A DNA stretch of 64,000 nt, from assembly GCA_022266195.1 (NCBI GenBank), contig WHVY01000003.1:6138001-6202000 (forward strand). The letters are read 5' to 3'. Source of the stretch: Tetranychus cinnabarinus (Eukaryota; Arthropoda; Arachnida; Trombidiformes; Tetranychidae). Both the position numbers and the translations under genes were made by a program. This document shows positions 10,123 through 24,200 of this stretch, in pieces (positions within the stretch are counted from its first letter, which is position 1; every line of letters begins with the position of its first letter). The notes under the pieces were generated by a model. The model worked only from the letters and a program-made list of their open reading frames with translations. It searched no databases and was not told the origin of the DNA.

Positions 10123-13100
10123 CAAGCTAACTACATGGAGTAAACTTTATCGTAACAGTTCAATTGCAAGTTGAACTTGTAACGGTGAATTTGAATCCCA
10201 ATGAAATTGAACTTTTGTCAAATGGAATTTCAACCCTTTTTCATTGGCTAATTCAAGGTGAAACCTTTTCTTCCTTTCAATGTTTGTGATTAAAACTCAA
10301 CATTAAGCTTAAAAAAAATGTCATCTTTACAAAAAGTGTCCAAGACTGCAAAATGGTTACCCATTAACATCTGTCTACATTGAAAAAGCCGGAGATCACC
10401 TTATTGTTAACAAGTGTAAATTAAATTGTAATACACAATTGACACTGTTAGTGTTAAATACAATTGATATGTAACTAATGGAAATTAATAAACATCTCAA
10501 TCAATTAATAATGTTTAACCATATTGGATTTGTAATATTAACAACTATAAGGTTATTTATTTGTCAACTCTACTTACCATTGATCTTTGCCTATGAAGTA
10601 ACCCTTTTCATGGATCATCCTCTTGGTAAGTAAATACTCAATACTCAACAATTAACCCAACAACCCGAGTTAACTGTACGTTTATATTGTTGACCAACAT
10701 CAAATAAAGTGTGAATAATATTGTGATACAAGAAGAGGGAAAAGTGGAAACAATGTTTCATCCATTAATCATCTTTTCATCACTTTGCCAAAAGTCAATC
10801 TTTCAACGCGCTGTTTGGCCAATTGATGTTACTCATTGGTGTAACACATTGAGTTCATCTCATCATGAATTTTGATGTCTTTATGAAAGGTTGATTAAGC
10901 CTGATGATATCACACAGTTAAACATGTCAACCAATTTAACAGCAACAATGAATCCTTTGGTTAAAAGTTGACTAAAAATGTGGTTAAAAAGAGATTGACA
11001 AGAAATTATTTTTACCATCAAACCTTCATTTAATCACTCATCTACCTTTGATAATTTAACAGTTCAATGGTCAACCCTGAAACGAGAAACAAAAATGAAC
11101 AAATGACAATTTTACATTTAAATTGGCTAAATTGTATGATTAAATTTCGAGTTTTAAATTGCACTCTTTTTTGTTTGGATGAATCCAGTTTTGAGAGAAA
11201 ATTTTCTCTATTGTAATAAATTCAATTTCAACTTGATTTTGATTACCTAGTGATTTGTATGATTTAACCATGTTTTCTTGTAATTATTAATATTGCATTA
11301 TTTCCAGGCCATTGCATGTAACTTGCAATTTAACCAGTTGAAACTCACGAGTTAACCAGCCAATTGACTTGGAATGAAAAATTTGAAAGCCAAAATTGAA
11401 ATTAGATAATCAAAGCAAAGTGATTTTGTTAAATTCTCGTAATGTAATAGACTGAGAAATGAAATTATATTTTGAATAAAGGAACCATTTTTTGGCAAAA
11501 ATGTAAACCAAGTCAAGTTTTATAACAAGATAAAAATTATTCCCTAAAAGTTGAACAACAACTTAAATTGAATATATTCAACTAGAAAATATAAATAGAT
11601 AGAAATGTGTTGAAAAATGTAATCATTCAGTTGAACCTAATTTCAACATTTCACCATTCATTGCATGATTAACTGTTTCTGTGAGAAGAGTAAAATTCAC
11701 TTTTGATTGTTGATTAAACCTGATTTAAATCACATTCAAAACCATTTTCAAAGCCAATGTCAATTTCAATTAAAACAAGACTTTGGACAAACCAGATTTG
11801 CCATTGAAACCAGGCAAAGCTGTTCATCATTTACAGTAAAACTTGTTCAACCAATTTAAGGTTTCCATGAAAAAAATCGATTGTTCATGATGGTTCATCA
11901 ATTATCTCATTTAGTTGACGAGTCAAGATTAATTGAGAAAAATTGTCTTTTACTAAACACTATTAGCAAAGGTTAAGTTTGGAGGTTTTGTTGCACTTTA
12001 TCACTTGAAAGAAATGCTGATTTTTGGATGAATTAAATGCTAATAAAAAGTAAACAATTAATATCAATTTTGATTTACTTTTGTAAACAATTTTTTGTTG
12101 TTTTTCCATTTTCGAATAAAAAAAGTTCCAAAAGCATGATTGCTCAATTACCTTTCATTGTTATAATAAACATGTAATTTAACAACAATTGTCATTATAA
12201 ACACATATTCCTATTGTTCAGATTATCATATTGTAATTTACCTGACAATTCATCTGTTAATATTCAGTTGCTTTTATATGTGAAAATAATACGGAAAAAA
12301 TTTCTCACAATAAAAGAGTTCAAGTTAACAATGATTCCATTCCTATCATCATCATCATCATTTGCAACATATTTTTTCAAATCACTTTAGAACCCTTTTT
12401 TTGAACTATTCAAATGGTTTTCGTATCATTTTTGAGCAACAAAATGTTGAACAATTTTCCTTTTTCCATCCTCTGAATGTTCAACATTTCATGACTGATA
12501 ATTTTGTTATAATGCTTACAGTGTGCTTCAATCCAAAACTTTGAACCAGAATATATCAACAGCCAGAGAACGAGACCAACGAGAATTCAATGAAAACTCA
12601 AGCGAAAACGAAAAGAGAATTTTCGGGATTTTTGAAGACGAATCGTTCGATCGTCGAATCGATCATTTATCGTTAGTTGATTGGCAGCTGTGAAGATATT
12701 CAGACTTTCCAATCTTTCGATTTCGATCGATGTTGAACTGAAAACTGTCGAAACGGTTTAATGAGTTTTCTGAAAATATTTAGCAACATTTGGTGAACTT
12801 TCGGTTCGATGAAGGATAAACGTTTGGATTAACTTTGAAACACACTGTATTGTTGCTATTCAGAACTGTAAAAAGAGAAAAAAACATTTCTTCCAAATGA
12901 AATTCTGTGTGATCTACTGAGCTTTCTTTTGCTTTCTTTTTTCCTTCTCATCATCATCTTTAACCTTGTGATCAATATTCAAATATATGCTCGAATCTCT
13001 TGAATCCATTTCAATGGGTTAACAATGAAGCCTTTTCAAGACGATCAAGATGAAGAAAAAGTAAGAAATAAAGAGATAAAAATGAGAAGAGCAAGAATAA

Positions 13101-14317
13101 TAATATAACAGGGAATGAAGAAGATAAAGGATAAAAGGTCAGAACTTGAATAGATATTTGAAAATAGCTGAATATAAAAATAGTCACACATTTATATTGC
13201 AAATAAAAAGTTCGTATGCTTTTACCTTCATGACCAGAAGAAGAATTGTTATCAGGGGAATATTTTTTTTCTCTCTCTTTCTCTGTCTCTTACATCTTCA
13301 TGTTCAGAGAAAATATTAGCCATGTAGCTTCACCTTTTGGTTCATGAAAGAAAAGAAGAATTTTCTGCAAAATAAAGTTAAATTGAATGGGAATCACCTT
13401 TTTGTGTAGTTTCTTGTTTCCCTTTTTTGTTCAAGTAAACTTTGCAAAAATTACCTTTTCTTTTCTTGCAAATGTTTTTTCCATACTTTCTTTTCTTCTT
13501 CTTTCCCATCATGTAACATGTAGTGATATAAATTCAAGAATATGATGTGATTCTGTAAAGTTTCAACTAAAATGAGTTTCAATAGTCTACCTGAGATAAC
13601 AAAACTGATTCCATCAACTCTATTCAACCAAAACAGGATTCAATATTAGGAAATCATTGTCCAGTTTACATAATATTGCGATACTTTTGACACTCAAAGA
13701 GCTTTGAAAGATGCAAATATTTTCCCCCGATTTACTTGACAAATCAAAATGGAAACAAAAAATAGACAAAAAACCTTTTCTAATATTTTTAAGTTTATTC
13801 CACTGTCTAGGCTCTGGGTTAATTTTTTTTCTGAGCGACATCTGATTATACTTTGAGTTATCTTATTCAACCATTCAGTCGCACATTTAACTTGAAAATT
13901 TACGATAATTAGTTTGAAGTCATTTGGTCGAGCGGTTTAGCCGATATAGTCGCTGAACGGAATCAAATTTTCAAATGAATAAGCTGAGTTAGCATCTTCG
14001 CTTCGCTTTGTTCAGATAATAAGGTTGAATGACATTTGGCAATTCACTAGGAAAGTAAATAATAATGCAAAATAATCCGATGATGAACCTTAAGTTGAAA
14101 CCACTGATAACTGATCACTTTGACTCAACAATATTGACATTTTCAGCTTGACCTTATCATACGAAGATCAAATGAACGGATAACTTTGATCTGTGATTCA
14201 CATCTTTTCCGATTTCATATCAAATAATAAAAAGATTTGTTCAAACTCGTTCGCATTTCATTTGTTATTATTATACTATATCTCAGTTGAATCAAGAGAA
14301 ACACTGAAGTAGTTCTA
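10123..14317. other. Intergenic, no gene recognised
   Basis: About 4.2 kb of AT-rich sequence. It contains many short TTGAA/TTCAA-rich stretches and an (ATC)n microsatellite at 12346-12361. Open frames of 60-73 codons (for example 12362-12544 plus and 13620-13841 minus) are the size expected by chance and show no domain signal. Confidence 0.5.
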
Positions 14318-14747
14318 CAGGGCATTTCAGCTAATTCTCCTGTTGTAAAACGGCTACTTTGCACTAGAGTGACCTTGAGGCTGGATATTTTTTATGGAAA
14401 TTTCAGCTATACTCAGTTGTCATATTTCAAGGTCAAGTTCATTCAAGGTCATTTCTTTATTCGATCCCTAACTGATATTTAGAGGTCATTTTCTAAGAGC
14501 GCGAAATTTTGATATTGTTTTATTGACATGTTCATAACTTATGCTGACCCAAAGATATGAATATTTACACATTGTTAGCTTGATCAATTGGTTTTAAGAA
14601 AAATTCATTTATCTTTCCAACAGTGTTAGATAATAACTTGTAGCATAAATCAGCCAATATGAAAATTTTCGCGCTCTCGGAAAATGGGCTCCAAATATCA
14701 GTTGGGGGACAAATAACGAAATGACCTTGAATGACCCTGAAGTATGG
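14318..14747. mobile_element. Truncated palindromic MITE, copy 1
   Basis: The left end reads TA|CAGGGCATTTCAGCTAATT at 14316, the same terminus as the copy at 61821. Inside are inverted arms: AAGGTCATT...GGTCATTTTCTAAGAGCGCGAAA on the left (about 14400-14510), answered by TTTTCGCGCTCTCGGAAAATG...GACCTTGAATGACC on the right (about 14660-14740). The right terminus (GCCCTGTA) is missing, so this is an older broken copy. Confidence 0.65.
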
Positions 14748-14883
14748 TTAGATTTGAGTCAACGGACTGGAGGAATGGTGCAGGAATGTTTCATCTACAT
14801 CATTTTCATGCACTGCCTGTAATCTGACAAATCAAATCCTGATATGGTCACCTTAAGGGTGATAATGGAATGAGCTAGACACT

Positions 14884-15099
14884 ATGATTGAGCACGGTAA
14901 CCAAGTGAGTGAGGAATCGCTAAAGTTTCTTTGCCACATCTAACATCTGGGTGAGTATCGAGAATAACACGAAGTGGTTCCACTACGAGGCATACCCCCG
15001 ATGAAAATTAAAACTATTGATCTACTAATACCAACTACTGTTAAATCACTGAATCCAGAGGATATTAAAGATGATGTACAACTGATGAGAAAACTTTAA
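14884..15099 (+). pseudogene. Decayed coding fragment, unknown family
   Basis: One frame starting at ATG 14884 reads coding-like protein through to TAA at 15097, interrupted by TAA at 14941 and TAA at 14965. Readable parts include MIEHGNQVSEESLKFL and, further on, IKTIDLLIPTTVKSLNPEDI. The composition (Glu, Asp, Lys, Pro) differs from the Phe/Ser/Leu-rich chance frames of the neighbourhood. I do not recognise the family. It could be old transposon or gene debris next to the MITE relic. Confidence 0.3.
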
Positions 15100-15108
15100 T
15101 AGCTCGTC

Positions 15109-18100
15109 ATTGCTCACTTAATGGTTACAAACTGTCGGTACTTTGATAAATAGTCAAATTGTTGAGCTTTCATCTCCAAAATAATTTAATGTTGAAATTG
15201 TCTAAAATTGTTGGCACCTCGACACAATAGTGTTTATATCTTTGCCTGATTAGTTTACTGAATTGTATCAATTTGTTGGTATAATAATGCAAAATAAATG
15301 ATGTATTAAATTAAAATTGAAGAGCAAGCCTACAAACTGAGGCCATCAACTTTTATTGCTCAAATAGTTTATTGGCTCAACATTGCCATTAGATATTGTT
15401 AGATAAAAACATTGTTTGGCACATTAATAACATTACAAAGTTACCATATCATTTACATGTTAACCATAATCATGGTAGCTATTTACGATAACTATTTGAT
15501 TAAATAACTAATTAGAGTGTAATTAACTTATTCAATTGTATCATTGTTGTACAAGAAAAAGTAGTCATGAAAAGAGAAGCAAAGAGTTTGGAGGAAAAAA
15601 AAAGTTTCTATAACGTTCCAATCAATTCAATATCAACTCATCTTTTGTCTTTTTTTCATGCAACTTTTATCCTTGCCTGTTATTTGTTTCTTATCAGAAT
15701 TTCCTTGAGGCAAAGCAAAATGTCGAAAGAAAGTTTCCGTCTAATGAGTCTATCGATTTACCCGAAGAAAAAGAAGAAGCAAGTAACGTTAATCTCAACA
15801 AGAATACGAATCATTTTTTTCCTTCTATTTGCCCAAAATTCATCATTCTTTACCTTTAATTATATTGATCAAAGTTGTAGTTACAAAGGCAAACAAAAAA
15901 AAAGAGTCAAAATCTGAATGTGAAAATGTCAATGAGTCAAGAATATTGTGAATCGGAAAAATGCATCAAGATGGAAATGATTGAAATGGTAAAAAAATGG
16001 AATCAGTTATTCATCAGCTGCAAGCTATTCAAAGATGAATATTCTGAATCCAAGTAGATAAGAGTTAATGGTTGAGATAAATAATCATGAAAACAAAATA
16101 TTACTATTTATGGAATGGGAATAACATTAATAGCTGACCGTTGAGCAAAATTAATACAACTTATGAAGACAACAAGATGATTAGAAAAAAGGAAAAAAAT
16201 TCTTTCTTCATTTTCGTTCATTTTCCTGATCCATGATATTGTAATGCTCATGATTTTGCAATAGTCGAGTTTTACTTTTTGATAAACTCTGTTCATCTTA
16301 AGCCTTTGGTTATTTGGATTAACTTGCATTTGTATTTTGTGTTTCTGTATATGAATAACAGCAAATGGAGAAACCTTTTTTTACTGTGTGCAAAGCTCAT
16401 TATTGTAGACAAAAAAGGCTACAAAAAGTAGAAGAAAAAAATGGGAAAAAATGCGATTTATCATTTTCTCTTAACACTTTCTTCAACCTCATCTTTGCAA
16501 GTTTATCCATTCTGATGAGCATCATGTAAACCCTCTTGAGCCAATAACAATAACCTGAAAAGTTTATCCAATCCTATTGAACATTTTGTTAAATACGCCA
16601 CTGATTATCATGATAACATCATTTAAGTTTTTTCCTCATTCCATCCATTTAATCTAACATTCATTGTTATCATCATCATGATATTATTAATCATGTTTAT
16701 CGTCAAGACAACTTTTCGTGAAGAAAAAATATTGATCAACATTTTCGTCTCTTTTTCGTTAAACAACAATTTTAAACCTCAAAATGGTTAAAACTTTATC
16801 ATTGATTATTATTGATAGCATTCGTTAAACATTTTGCCATGATAATCATGAGAAATCTATTGATCGAAGAAGGGAAAAAGACTGAAGATATCAATTCTGT
16901 CTAAAACAATTTCAATGTTTAATAGTCGATTATGTACCAATAGTCGACTCGCTTCCCTTTTCGAAGTTAACCTAAAAATGTTTCAACAGGAATCATCAAC
17001 ATGATTTGTAGGCATCATTATTTGATTATCATGCCAATTAACTTTCAATCTTTCCTCAGTCTTGCCTTTAATCAAACTTAATCTCATATTTAGCTACTCA
17101 ACCAGTAAATATTTTTTTCAATTATATTACGATAATGGTGAAAAGCTCAGGGCAACAATCATTTTGTATTTAATGTTTGCTTCGCGCTCATTAAATATTT
17201 ATCTTCATCTTATGTATTTAACTATCCCAGCATCAACTTTATTTCAATCATTCCTTCACATCAATTAATTATGAGAAAACCCTGAAAAGGGAAAACATTT
17301 TCGATTTATCGTAACAAGTCAAAAATTCTTCAAGTTAATTTGCAAAAAACAAATTTGCGAAAATCTCTTTACGGAAAAATGCAAAAGAACTAATTTGAAG
17401 CTACTTTTGGTTCAATTGTCAAAATCGAAGTGAGAATTCGTCTCGAAATAAATTTTTTGCTGATCATTAAAAGTTCAATCAGAAAATTCTTTGAAAAAAT
17501 CTTCTTTCTGTATTAAGATCGATCGAAATGCAAACATTCAAAACTATCGACCAAAGAAATTTTTCGATTGCGCTTCGACGAAGTTGTTTCGGATTGAAAT
17601 TTTCAACTGAATTTTCTTTTTGAGTTGATAGTTGAAGTTTGTAGTTTGGTTTGTTGTGAGGTTCAATAGTAACGGAAGTGCGAACATTGAACACTATTTT
17701 ATCAAAAACTGTGGATCAGGGATTCATGATTGCACTTTAACTGGCCTAGACTGAGACCTAAAGTAGGTTAACATTAACTTGTCCTTTGGATATTTGCTGT
17801 AAAGAGATTTGCTCAGATTTGTTTGCTCAATTTAACCGAACCCAAAAATTTGTGATCAGATTCATTGAGAATTGAAAAGTTGCCTTTGCAAGTTTTGTCT
17901 CGTCAAACGAATCCATTTCACTGAAAAAGTAATGATAATTGAAAAAGTTTGTCTCTGTTTATCTTGCTCGAGTACTTTTGTGAAGTTTTCAAAAAAAACA
18001 TAAAATCTTGGGATTTTCAATTAAAAATGAACGTAAATCTTAATGAGAGAAAAGTTTACTTAACTTTCCATGGATTCCCAATGGGCATTAACTGTTTTAT

Positions 18101-19711
18101 CAACTGAAAGAGCTTAAACATGTTTGTGGGCTTAGACAAAACTAAAGATGATAACTTACCAAAATAACAGAGTTGCTCATGATAGTTGCATGTGCAAACT
18201 GTAAAAACTAGATTATTCCTGAAAACGGTGAATAGCGAAAAAAAAGGAGAAATGAAAAGATGAAAGAAAAATGTTTCTCAAAGTAGAGCTGAAAAAATCT
18301 GTTGCAAGTCAAATTGTATTATAATAACTGTGATGTGTTTTTTTTGTTGTTTTTTGCCTTCTTTCTTGTTGTTCATAATTATTATCATGGAAATCTTGTG
18401 AGTGGGCTTAATTTTAGTTTCATGGTTGCTCGCCTTTGGCGATAATTGAAATAGACTAATTATCAAAGTAAAAGTAATAGCAAGTTAATTAATACCGTAA
18501 TGAGAAGCTCAAGCAAGTAAAAAGATGATGATGAAAAATAAATAAATAAATAGATTGAGATAAACTAGGCAAATGAGAGTAGGAAAAAAATCTGATTAAA
18601 CAGACTGTGAATTTACATGGAGGAAGTGAAAGGTAAAAATGAAAGAAAATTATTAATCCAGAAAATGGTTCATGAGTTGTGAATGAAAAGAGTTGCTCAT
18701 TTTTATCGAGATTTTCTCTCCTCTCTTTCTCTCAGCACCAGAATATGGATTCAGAATATGAATATTGCTATTTTGACAGATTTTTTTCAAGTCAAAACAA
18801 AAGAATCAGAATTTCAAGGTTTATTGAAATGTTTTTTTGCTGATTAAGAGATTGAAGTTCTAGGAAAAGGTGCAACTTTTTTCTGTTATCAATTGAAATA
18901 AGATGAAGAATTGATTTTTGCACTTCCAACTCTATTCTTTGATTTACAAAGATGCAATCGTCTAAGGTTTAACCTCAAGTCTCTACGATCATTGGTGAAC
19001 GAAATGAGCGTAAAGCGAATAATCTGATTAGATCAAAGTCTAATGTTAATCATTAATTTATTTTACATTATTAATGTGACAAAATTTTTTTAACCTGTAC
19101 TGATCAAAGATCTCAAAGGTAGAGATTAAAGTTTAAAGTTTTGTAATACTAATTTTAAGTAAGCTTTTGAACTGTTTATTCATGTTAATCTTGCAACTTA
19201 AGCTGTTGAACAAGAATCGTCAACCGATTCGTCATAGGCTAAATGGTTAACTTGACTGATTAAAGATTTAACTTGAATCATCGGTTTATTTTGCATTATT
19301 GTGAAAAGATTGAGCAACTATTGATTTTATCAAATGATGAAAAATTGACTCAACGTTAGTGCTTATGACTCAACAGTTTCAAAAAGTGGTGGATCAAAGT
19401 GGACAATTTTGTTGAGAAAAGTCTCTTTAAAAAGTGATGATGTTTGATTTGGTGGATGAGGTCCGAATGCGGAAAAAAGCCGGTCCAACTTGAACTTCAT
19501 TTTTGTTCAATTCTAATGGCCTAAATATGGTTAAAAAAATCACTGTCACTGTAAACTTTCTTTATGTTCAATCAAAACGTTTGCCTTAAACCAACAACTT
19601 TGATTGTTATTTCAAATTGATGAAATTTTTTCCCTAAAACTTCATTCAATGATACCTGAAGTGCTAAGAAATAATTAGCAATCAATAGAAGAAATTGCAT
19701 TTGTTAAGAAA
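15109..19711. other. Intergenic, no gene recognised
   Basis: About 4.6 kb of AT-rich sequence with purine and pyrimidine tracts. The 116-codon plus frame at 15567-15917 is Lys/Phe/Ser-rich low-complexity sequence and has no recognisable domain. Confidence 0.45.
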
Positions 19712-19713
19712 TA

Positions 19714-21276
19714 CACTCACCTACCAGAAACTGCACCAAGCTGGAAATAGCACATTTCTGTACAAATAGCCTTATTTAAACAGCAACAGATCTTTATTCA
19801 TCAAAAACATTAACAAAATCAAAATTATTTTGATCCATAAGCTCTTCATAAGAGCAACAATTTACATTTAAATTTCTTAATTCAAGTAACAAGTTATTAA
19901 CATCATCTTGTTCATCTTCGAGATCATATTCATCATTGAAATCAAGGGAAACATAGCCACAATGATTCCAACAGTTCACTATAGTTTGTGAGGAGATTTC
20001 TTTCCAAGTTTCATCGATCCATTTTATTGCATCTAATAAGTTAATCTCCTTAATAATATTTGAAATATAACTAGAAGTATTGATTTTTTCAATCACTCTT
20101 TTCATTAACTTTGAAATATATTTAGATTTGACTAAACGATTTGGTCCATTATCTAATGGTTGAGTTAAAGCTGTTGTACCAGCAGGTAAAAATTCAAATG
20201 TTATTAGTGGAAATTCATCATATTCAACCTTATGACCAGTAAAGTTGTCTAGAATCAAAATCACTTTCTTATTTTCTATTATGAGTTGATCATGAAAATC
20301 TTTCAGCCATTGAGTGAAAATTTTCCTATCCATCCAAGCATTATGTTGTTGCTTGTATTCAATATTGAGGCCATCGAAACAATTTGCAAAAAAGCACCTT
20401 GGTTTGGCTGATCGATTAATGATCAATGGTGCCATTTTATCACCTGCTCTATTAATGCAAAATAAGATTGTGATTCTTTCACGAAAAAGCTTATCACCAA
20501 TATGGTCGGTCTTAGGAATAAAATAAGTTTTTACAGGAGTTTGTCTCCAAAATAAAGCCGTTTCATCACAGTTATAGATAAAAGGAGATTGCCAGTTAAT
20601 CATTATCCTAGGAATGTTGATCTTTCTCCAATTGTCAACTAACGATTTATCAACTGACAATCGCTCTCCATTTTTAACACCCAACTTCAATTTAGTTCTT
20701 TCTTTAAAGCGATAAAACCAACTCCATGTGCCGTTAAAATTGTCATTTAATGTTTTGGCAAATTCAATTATCATTGTACCACTCATTGGTATCCCTTTGT
20801 CACTACAATCACGGACCCATTCCAAAATTTGACCATCAAAATCTTTCAATTCAATTCTCTTTTCTAACCTATAACAAGAAAATAACTATTAATATATTTC
20901 ACCAATCTACTTTAAAAGAGACATTTAACTTACCTGGTTCGTTTACTTTGTCCATTTTCATGAGCTTCTTTAAGCGGTTCTCTGTTACCCAAAACTCTAT
21001 TTATTGTCCAGCGACTGACATTATATTTTGAGCAAAGCTCATTAATGTTTGAGTTATTGTTTTCCCTATCAGAGATAACATTAACTCTTTCTCTGATGGT
21101 CAAATTTCTTCGTGGCATCACATAACAAATAAAATATAACAACTAATTACAATAAATTAATGTTTTGTTTCATTAAAAAATGTAAACAAAGGTTACTATG
21201 AAAAGAGAACAAGAAGAGGGACCGTTGAAAAATTTATGTGCAGTTTCTGGTAGGTGCAGTTTCTGGTAGGTGAGTG
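19714..21276 (-). mobile_element. Complete Tigger/pogo-like DNA transposon
   Basis: Perfect 24-bp terminal inverted repeats lie at 19714-19737 and 21253-21276 (outer bases CACTCACCTACC), flanked by TA on both sides (19712-19713 and 21277-21278), the target duplication of the Tc1/mariner/pogo superfamily. The element is 1563 bp and carries one transposase gene on the minus strand. At the right end a 16-bp segment of the repeat is tandemly duplicated (21238-21253 and 21254-21269). The open reading frame and identical termini suggest recent activity. Confidence 0.92.
19794..21118 (-). CDS. Tigger/pogo-like transposase (CENP-B HTH plus DDD nuclease)
   Basis: Two exons on the minus strand, 21118-20934 and 20868-19794, joined across a 65-bp GT-AG intron (phase 2), give an uninterrupted 419-residue protein. 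The N-terminus (MPRRNLTIRERVNVI) leads into a CENP-B/pogo-type helix-turn-helix (NINELCSKYNVSRWTINRVL at 24-43). A second HTH_Tnp_Tc5-like domain lies at about 70-135 (TWSWFYRFKERTKL). The DDE_1 nuclease shows IYNCDETALFW (Asp163), VILILDNFTGHKV (Asp269) and TALTQPLDNG (Asp301), a DD31D spacing usual for pogo/Tigger. Known: such enzymes cut and paste elements at TA. An ATG eight codons upstream (21142) would add MLYFICYV, and I prefer 21118 because MPRR starts are typical. No frameshift or stop is seen. Confidence 0.92.
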
Positions 21277-21278
21277 TA

Positions 21279-24200
21279 ATAACAATTGAATAAAAATTTG
21301 CTTCTTTACGATTCATTGCAAATTGCAAAAAATCAATAGTTGAAACTGTAAATGAAAATTGTCTAACATAATGATGAAGTAAAATTGGCGTCATTTGATC
21401 AGATAATTCAAAAAATTAAACTTCTATAAAAAGATTCAACGTTGGCAAAGTGGTGAAAATGATTCAAAATAATCTTCTCATTGCAATCTTATTGCTCTCT
21501 TGATTATTGAAAATGTATTTCCATATGAAAGACGTTCATTTACCATTTGTTTTGTTGGTAAATTAATTTCTAGATTTTCTTGGAGCGCATTGGTTTGGTG
21601 CTGCATTTATTAATAACAATTTTAATAAATCTACTTATCTTGCCATTTCATTTCATTACTTGACTTTTTCTGGCTCTAAATGATACCACACTTGGGAATA
21701 ATTGAGCTTATATTTTCATATTTTGCTTACTTGAAAAAATCTCTAAAATAGTGCTCATGATAATGACGATGATGATGATGATGATTAAGGAGGGGAAGAA
21801 AAGTGACTTTTGATAAATTGAAAGGTTCGCAAAGATGAAGAGCGAAACAAGATGAGCTGCAACAAGGAAATGTGAATTATCTTCCCCTAGTGGCCTTCAT
21901 GTCTTTTCACCATCATCTTCCCCTTCCATCATATCTTTCACCATCTTTCCTCACTATTGCACAGAAAATGATTCTCATCCCTCTCATCATCATCCCACTA
22001 ATATCAGCATAAAGATGTTAATGATTTAACAGGCGAAAAGTGAAAGAGAAAAAAATGAAAAAAAGATGAAGAGAATGAAAAAATGCTGCCAAATTATTTT
22101 CACAAATTATCTGACAAAGAACTCATGGTATTATAATTATTACAGGGAGGGTGAGAAGGAGGAAGATGGGAAAGATGATGAAAGATGAAATGAGCATGGA
22201 AATGAAGAGCGAAAAAGGTTGAACGAAAAAAGAGTTTTCCTTCTTCTTTGGTTGGGACTCTATTTTCTGTGCCTCGCTTTTTCCCTTTAAACATATTTTT
22301 CCAATGTTGAAATATTAATCATGGAAACATTAAACATTCTTAGCATTCAAATATTAATTTGATGATATTAATGATAAATGATTTAGGTAATGAGCCTCGC
22401 TTTTTTTTAATCAACAAATTTTGTCTTTTCTCGACTCTCAAACATTCTCAACCTTTCGTGGCCAATCTTTTGCCATCCATTATTGATCAACATTTTCAAT
22501 CATTTTCCATGTGCTTTTAAATCGTCTTTCATGGAATCGATAAAAGTCAACATTTGCTCCTCTTTATTTACCTCTTACATGATTCACATCAACAGATTTA
22601 TCCCGAGGGTTTACCAGAATTTCTTTCAAAATTTTAGTCAAAAAACTAGATTTCGATCCATGGTCCATGCCGTTCAACTGATGATCAACAATGATACTTA
22701 ACTTCAAGTTTGGAAAAATTGATTATTGAAATGGAAAAAGAATTTAGAATAAAATTTTCATCAAAAATCGATTGAAATGAAATCGAAGTTTTCCAATTTT
22801 CCCAAAGTTCTTTCGTAATTTTCTTTTACATTTCAATTCGATTTTTTAACGAATTTCATTTTCGATTATTTTTTCCGTTCGACACAAGTTCGAAAATATA
22901 CTGAACCGTCCAAAGTCGAACCATCGTTCAGAATGAACCAAGAATATAAAAAAAGAATTTCGAAAAAATTCCAAAACTTGGAAAAGTTGAGCCAAATTGA
23001 ATCGATTAACATTAGCTTTAGATTTTTGATGAATTTGAAAACAACATTCTAATAATGAAATGCTTAAATAGCAGCCAATAACATGAGGTGAAGAAAGGTT
23101 TGAATAATTCGGTGAAAGGAACAACAATAAAAGATGAAAAAGAAATGAAAAAAGAACAGAGAAAAGGTTGAAATATTTGAAATGAGCTAAATTATTTCAT
23201 CAGGTTTGAGGTAAGGTTAAACGAATAAAAAAGGAGTTAGAATTTTGTGAATTGAATGAAAGTTGCCAAAATTATGATTATGAGGAATGAAGATGATTAA
23301 GAAGATGATGATGAGCATGATGAATGTGAACTTTTGCCTTCTTCTTGCAGGCCTGTTCAAAGCTTGAGGCAGTTAATCTGGTAAAAGATATAATTCACGA
23401 AATGAGTTGGGAAACGATGGGAATGATGTAAAGATGATAAAGGGATGTTACTACGTGTAAGAAATGAAACTATTAATTTAACTTTCAATTGATATTAAAC
23501 TTGTTCAGTTGAATGAATTTTTGTTGAGAAAACTTTCAATGAGAATTCATTCAACCCTGTTTTTATCCTTTTTTTCCTTGCAACTTTTTCTTTTTCTTTT
23601 TCTTCTTTTTTTTGTTCTTCCAAAGACATTTTCTTATTCCATGTTTATAGTCATTGTCATTACTTGAGTAAACATTAAACTGATAACGAAACGATAATTA
23701 ATGTATAAAAGTTTCATTTGTCAAAATTCATTGAAAGAATGTCAAATTCAATCAAACAGTTTTCTTCATTTCCATCAATTTTCATTAATTTCACCAAACA
23801 GTTGAATTGAATTGAATGTAAATTAGAGAAAAAAATGTTTCGCAAAAAAAGTTCGTCGACTATTTATTGAATTGCAATTGTTCAAAGTTGCGAAAAAAAA
23901 GCAAACATGGAAAATGATTAATTGTATTCATAATGGTAAAGAAAAGTTCAGTAAAGTTCAAAGTGAAAAGTGATGAAAAAAGTTACATTTTCATGATTCT
24001 TTTCATATTTGACTTTAAATTAAATCGTAATTACTATCATTTAAAGAGTCGAAACAATCAATAAACATTTCCTCTGCTAATGATTGCAACAATAATTGAG
24101 ACAATTTATCATATTTGGTTGGAAAAATAATGTTTGATGGAAGAAAAAAATTCAACAGCTAATTAAGATTGATAATAACTTTGGCTGTTGATTCAAATAA

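Noticed and set aside
13921..13960. tRNA-like string (GGTCGAGCGGTTTAGCCGA)
   Set aside because: No T arm, B box or acceptor stem could be paired.
14985..15003. CATACCCCC resembling the end of the 5781 palindrome
   Set aside because: Only about 9 bases match, with no further arm similarity.
15567..15917. 116-codon plus frame
   Set aside because: Lys/Phe/Ser-rich, no domain and no splice support. Composition explains the length.
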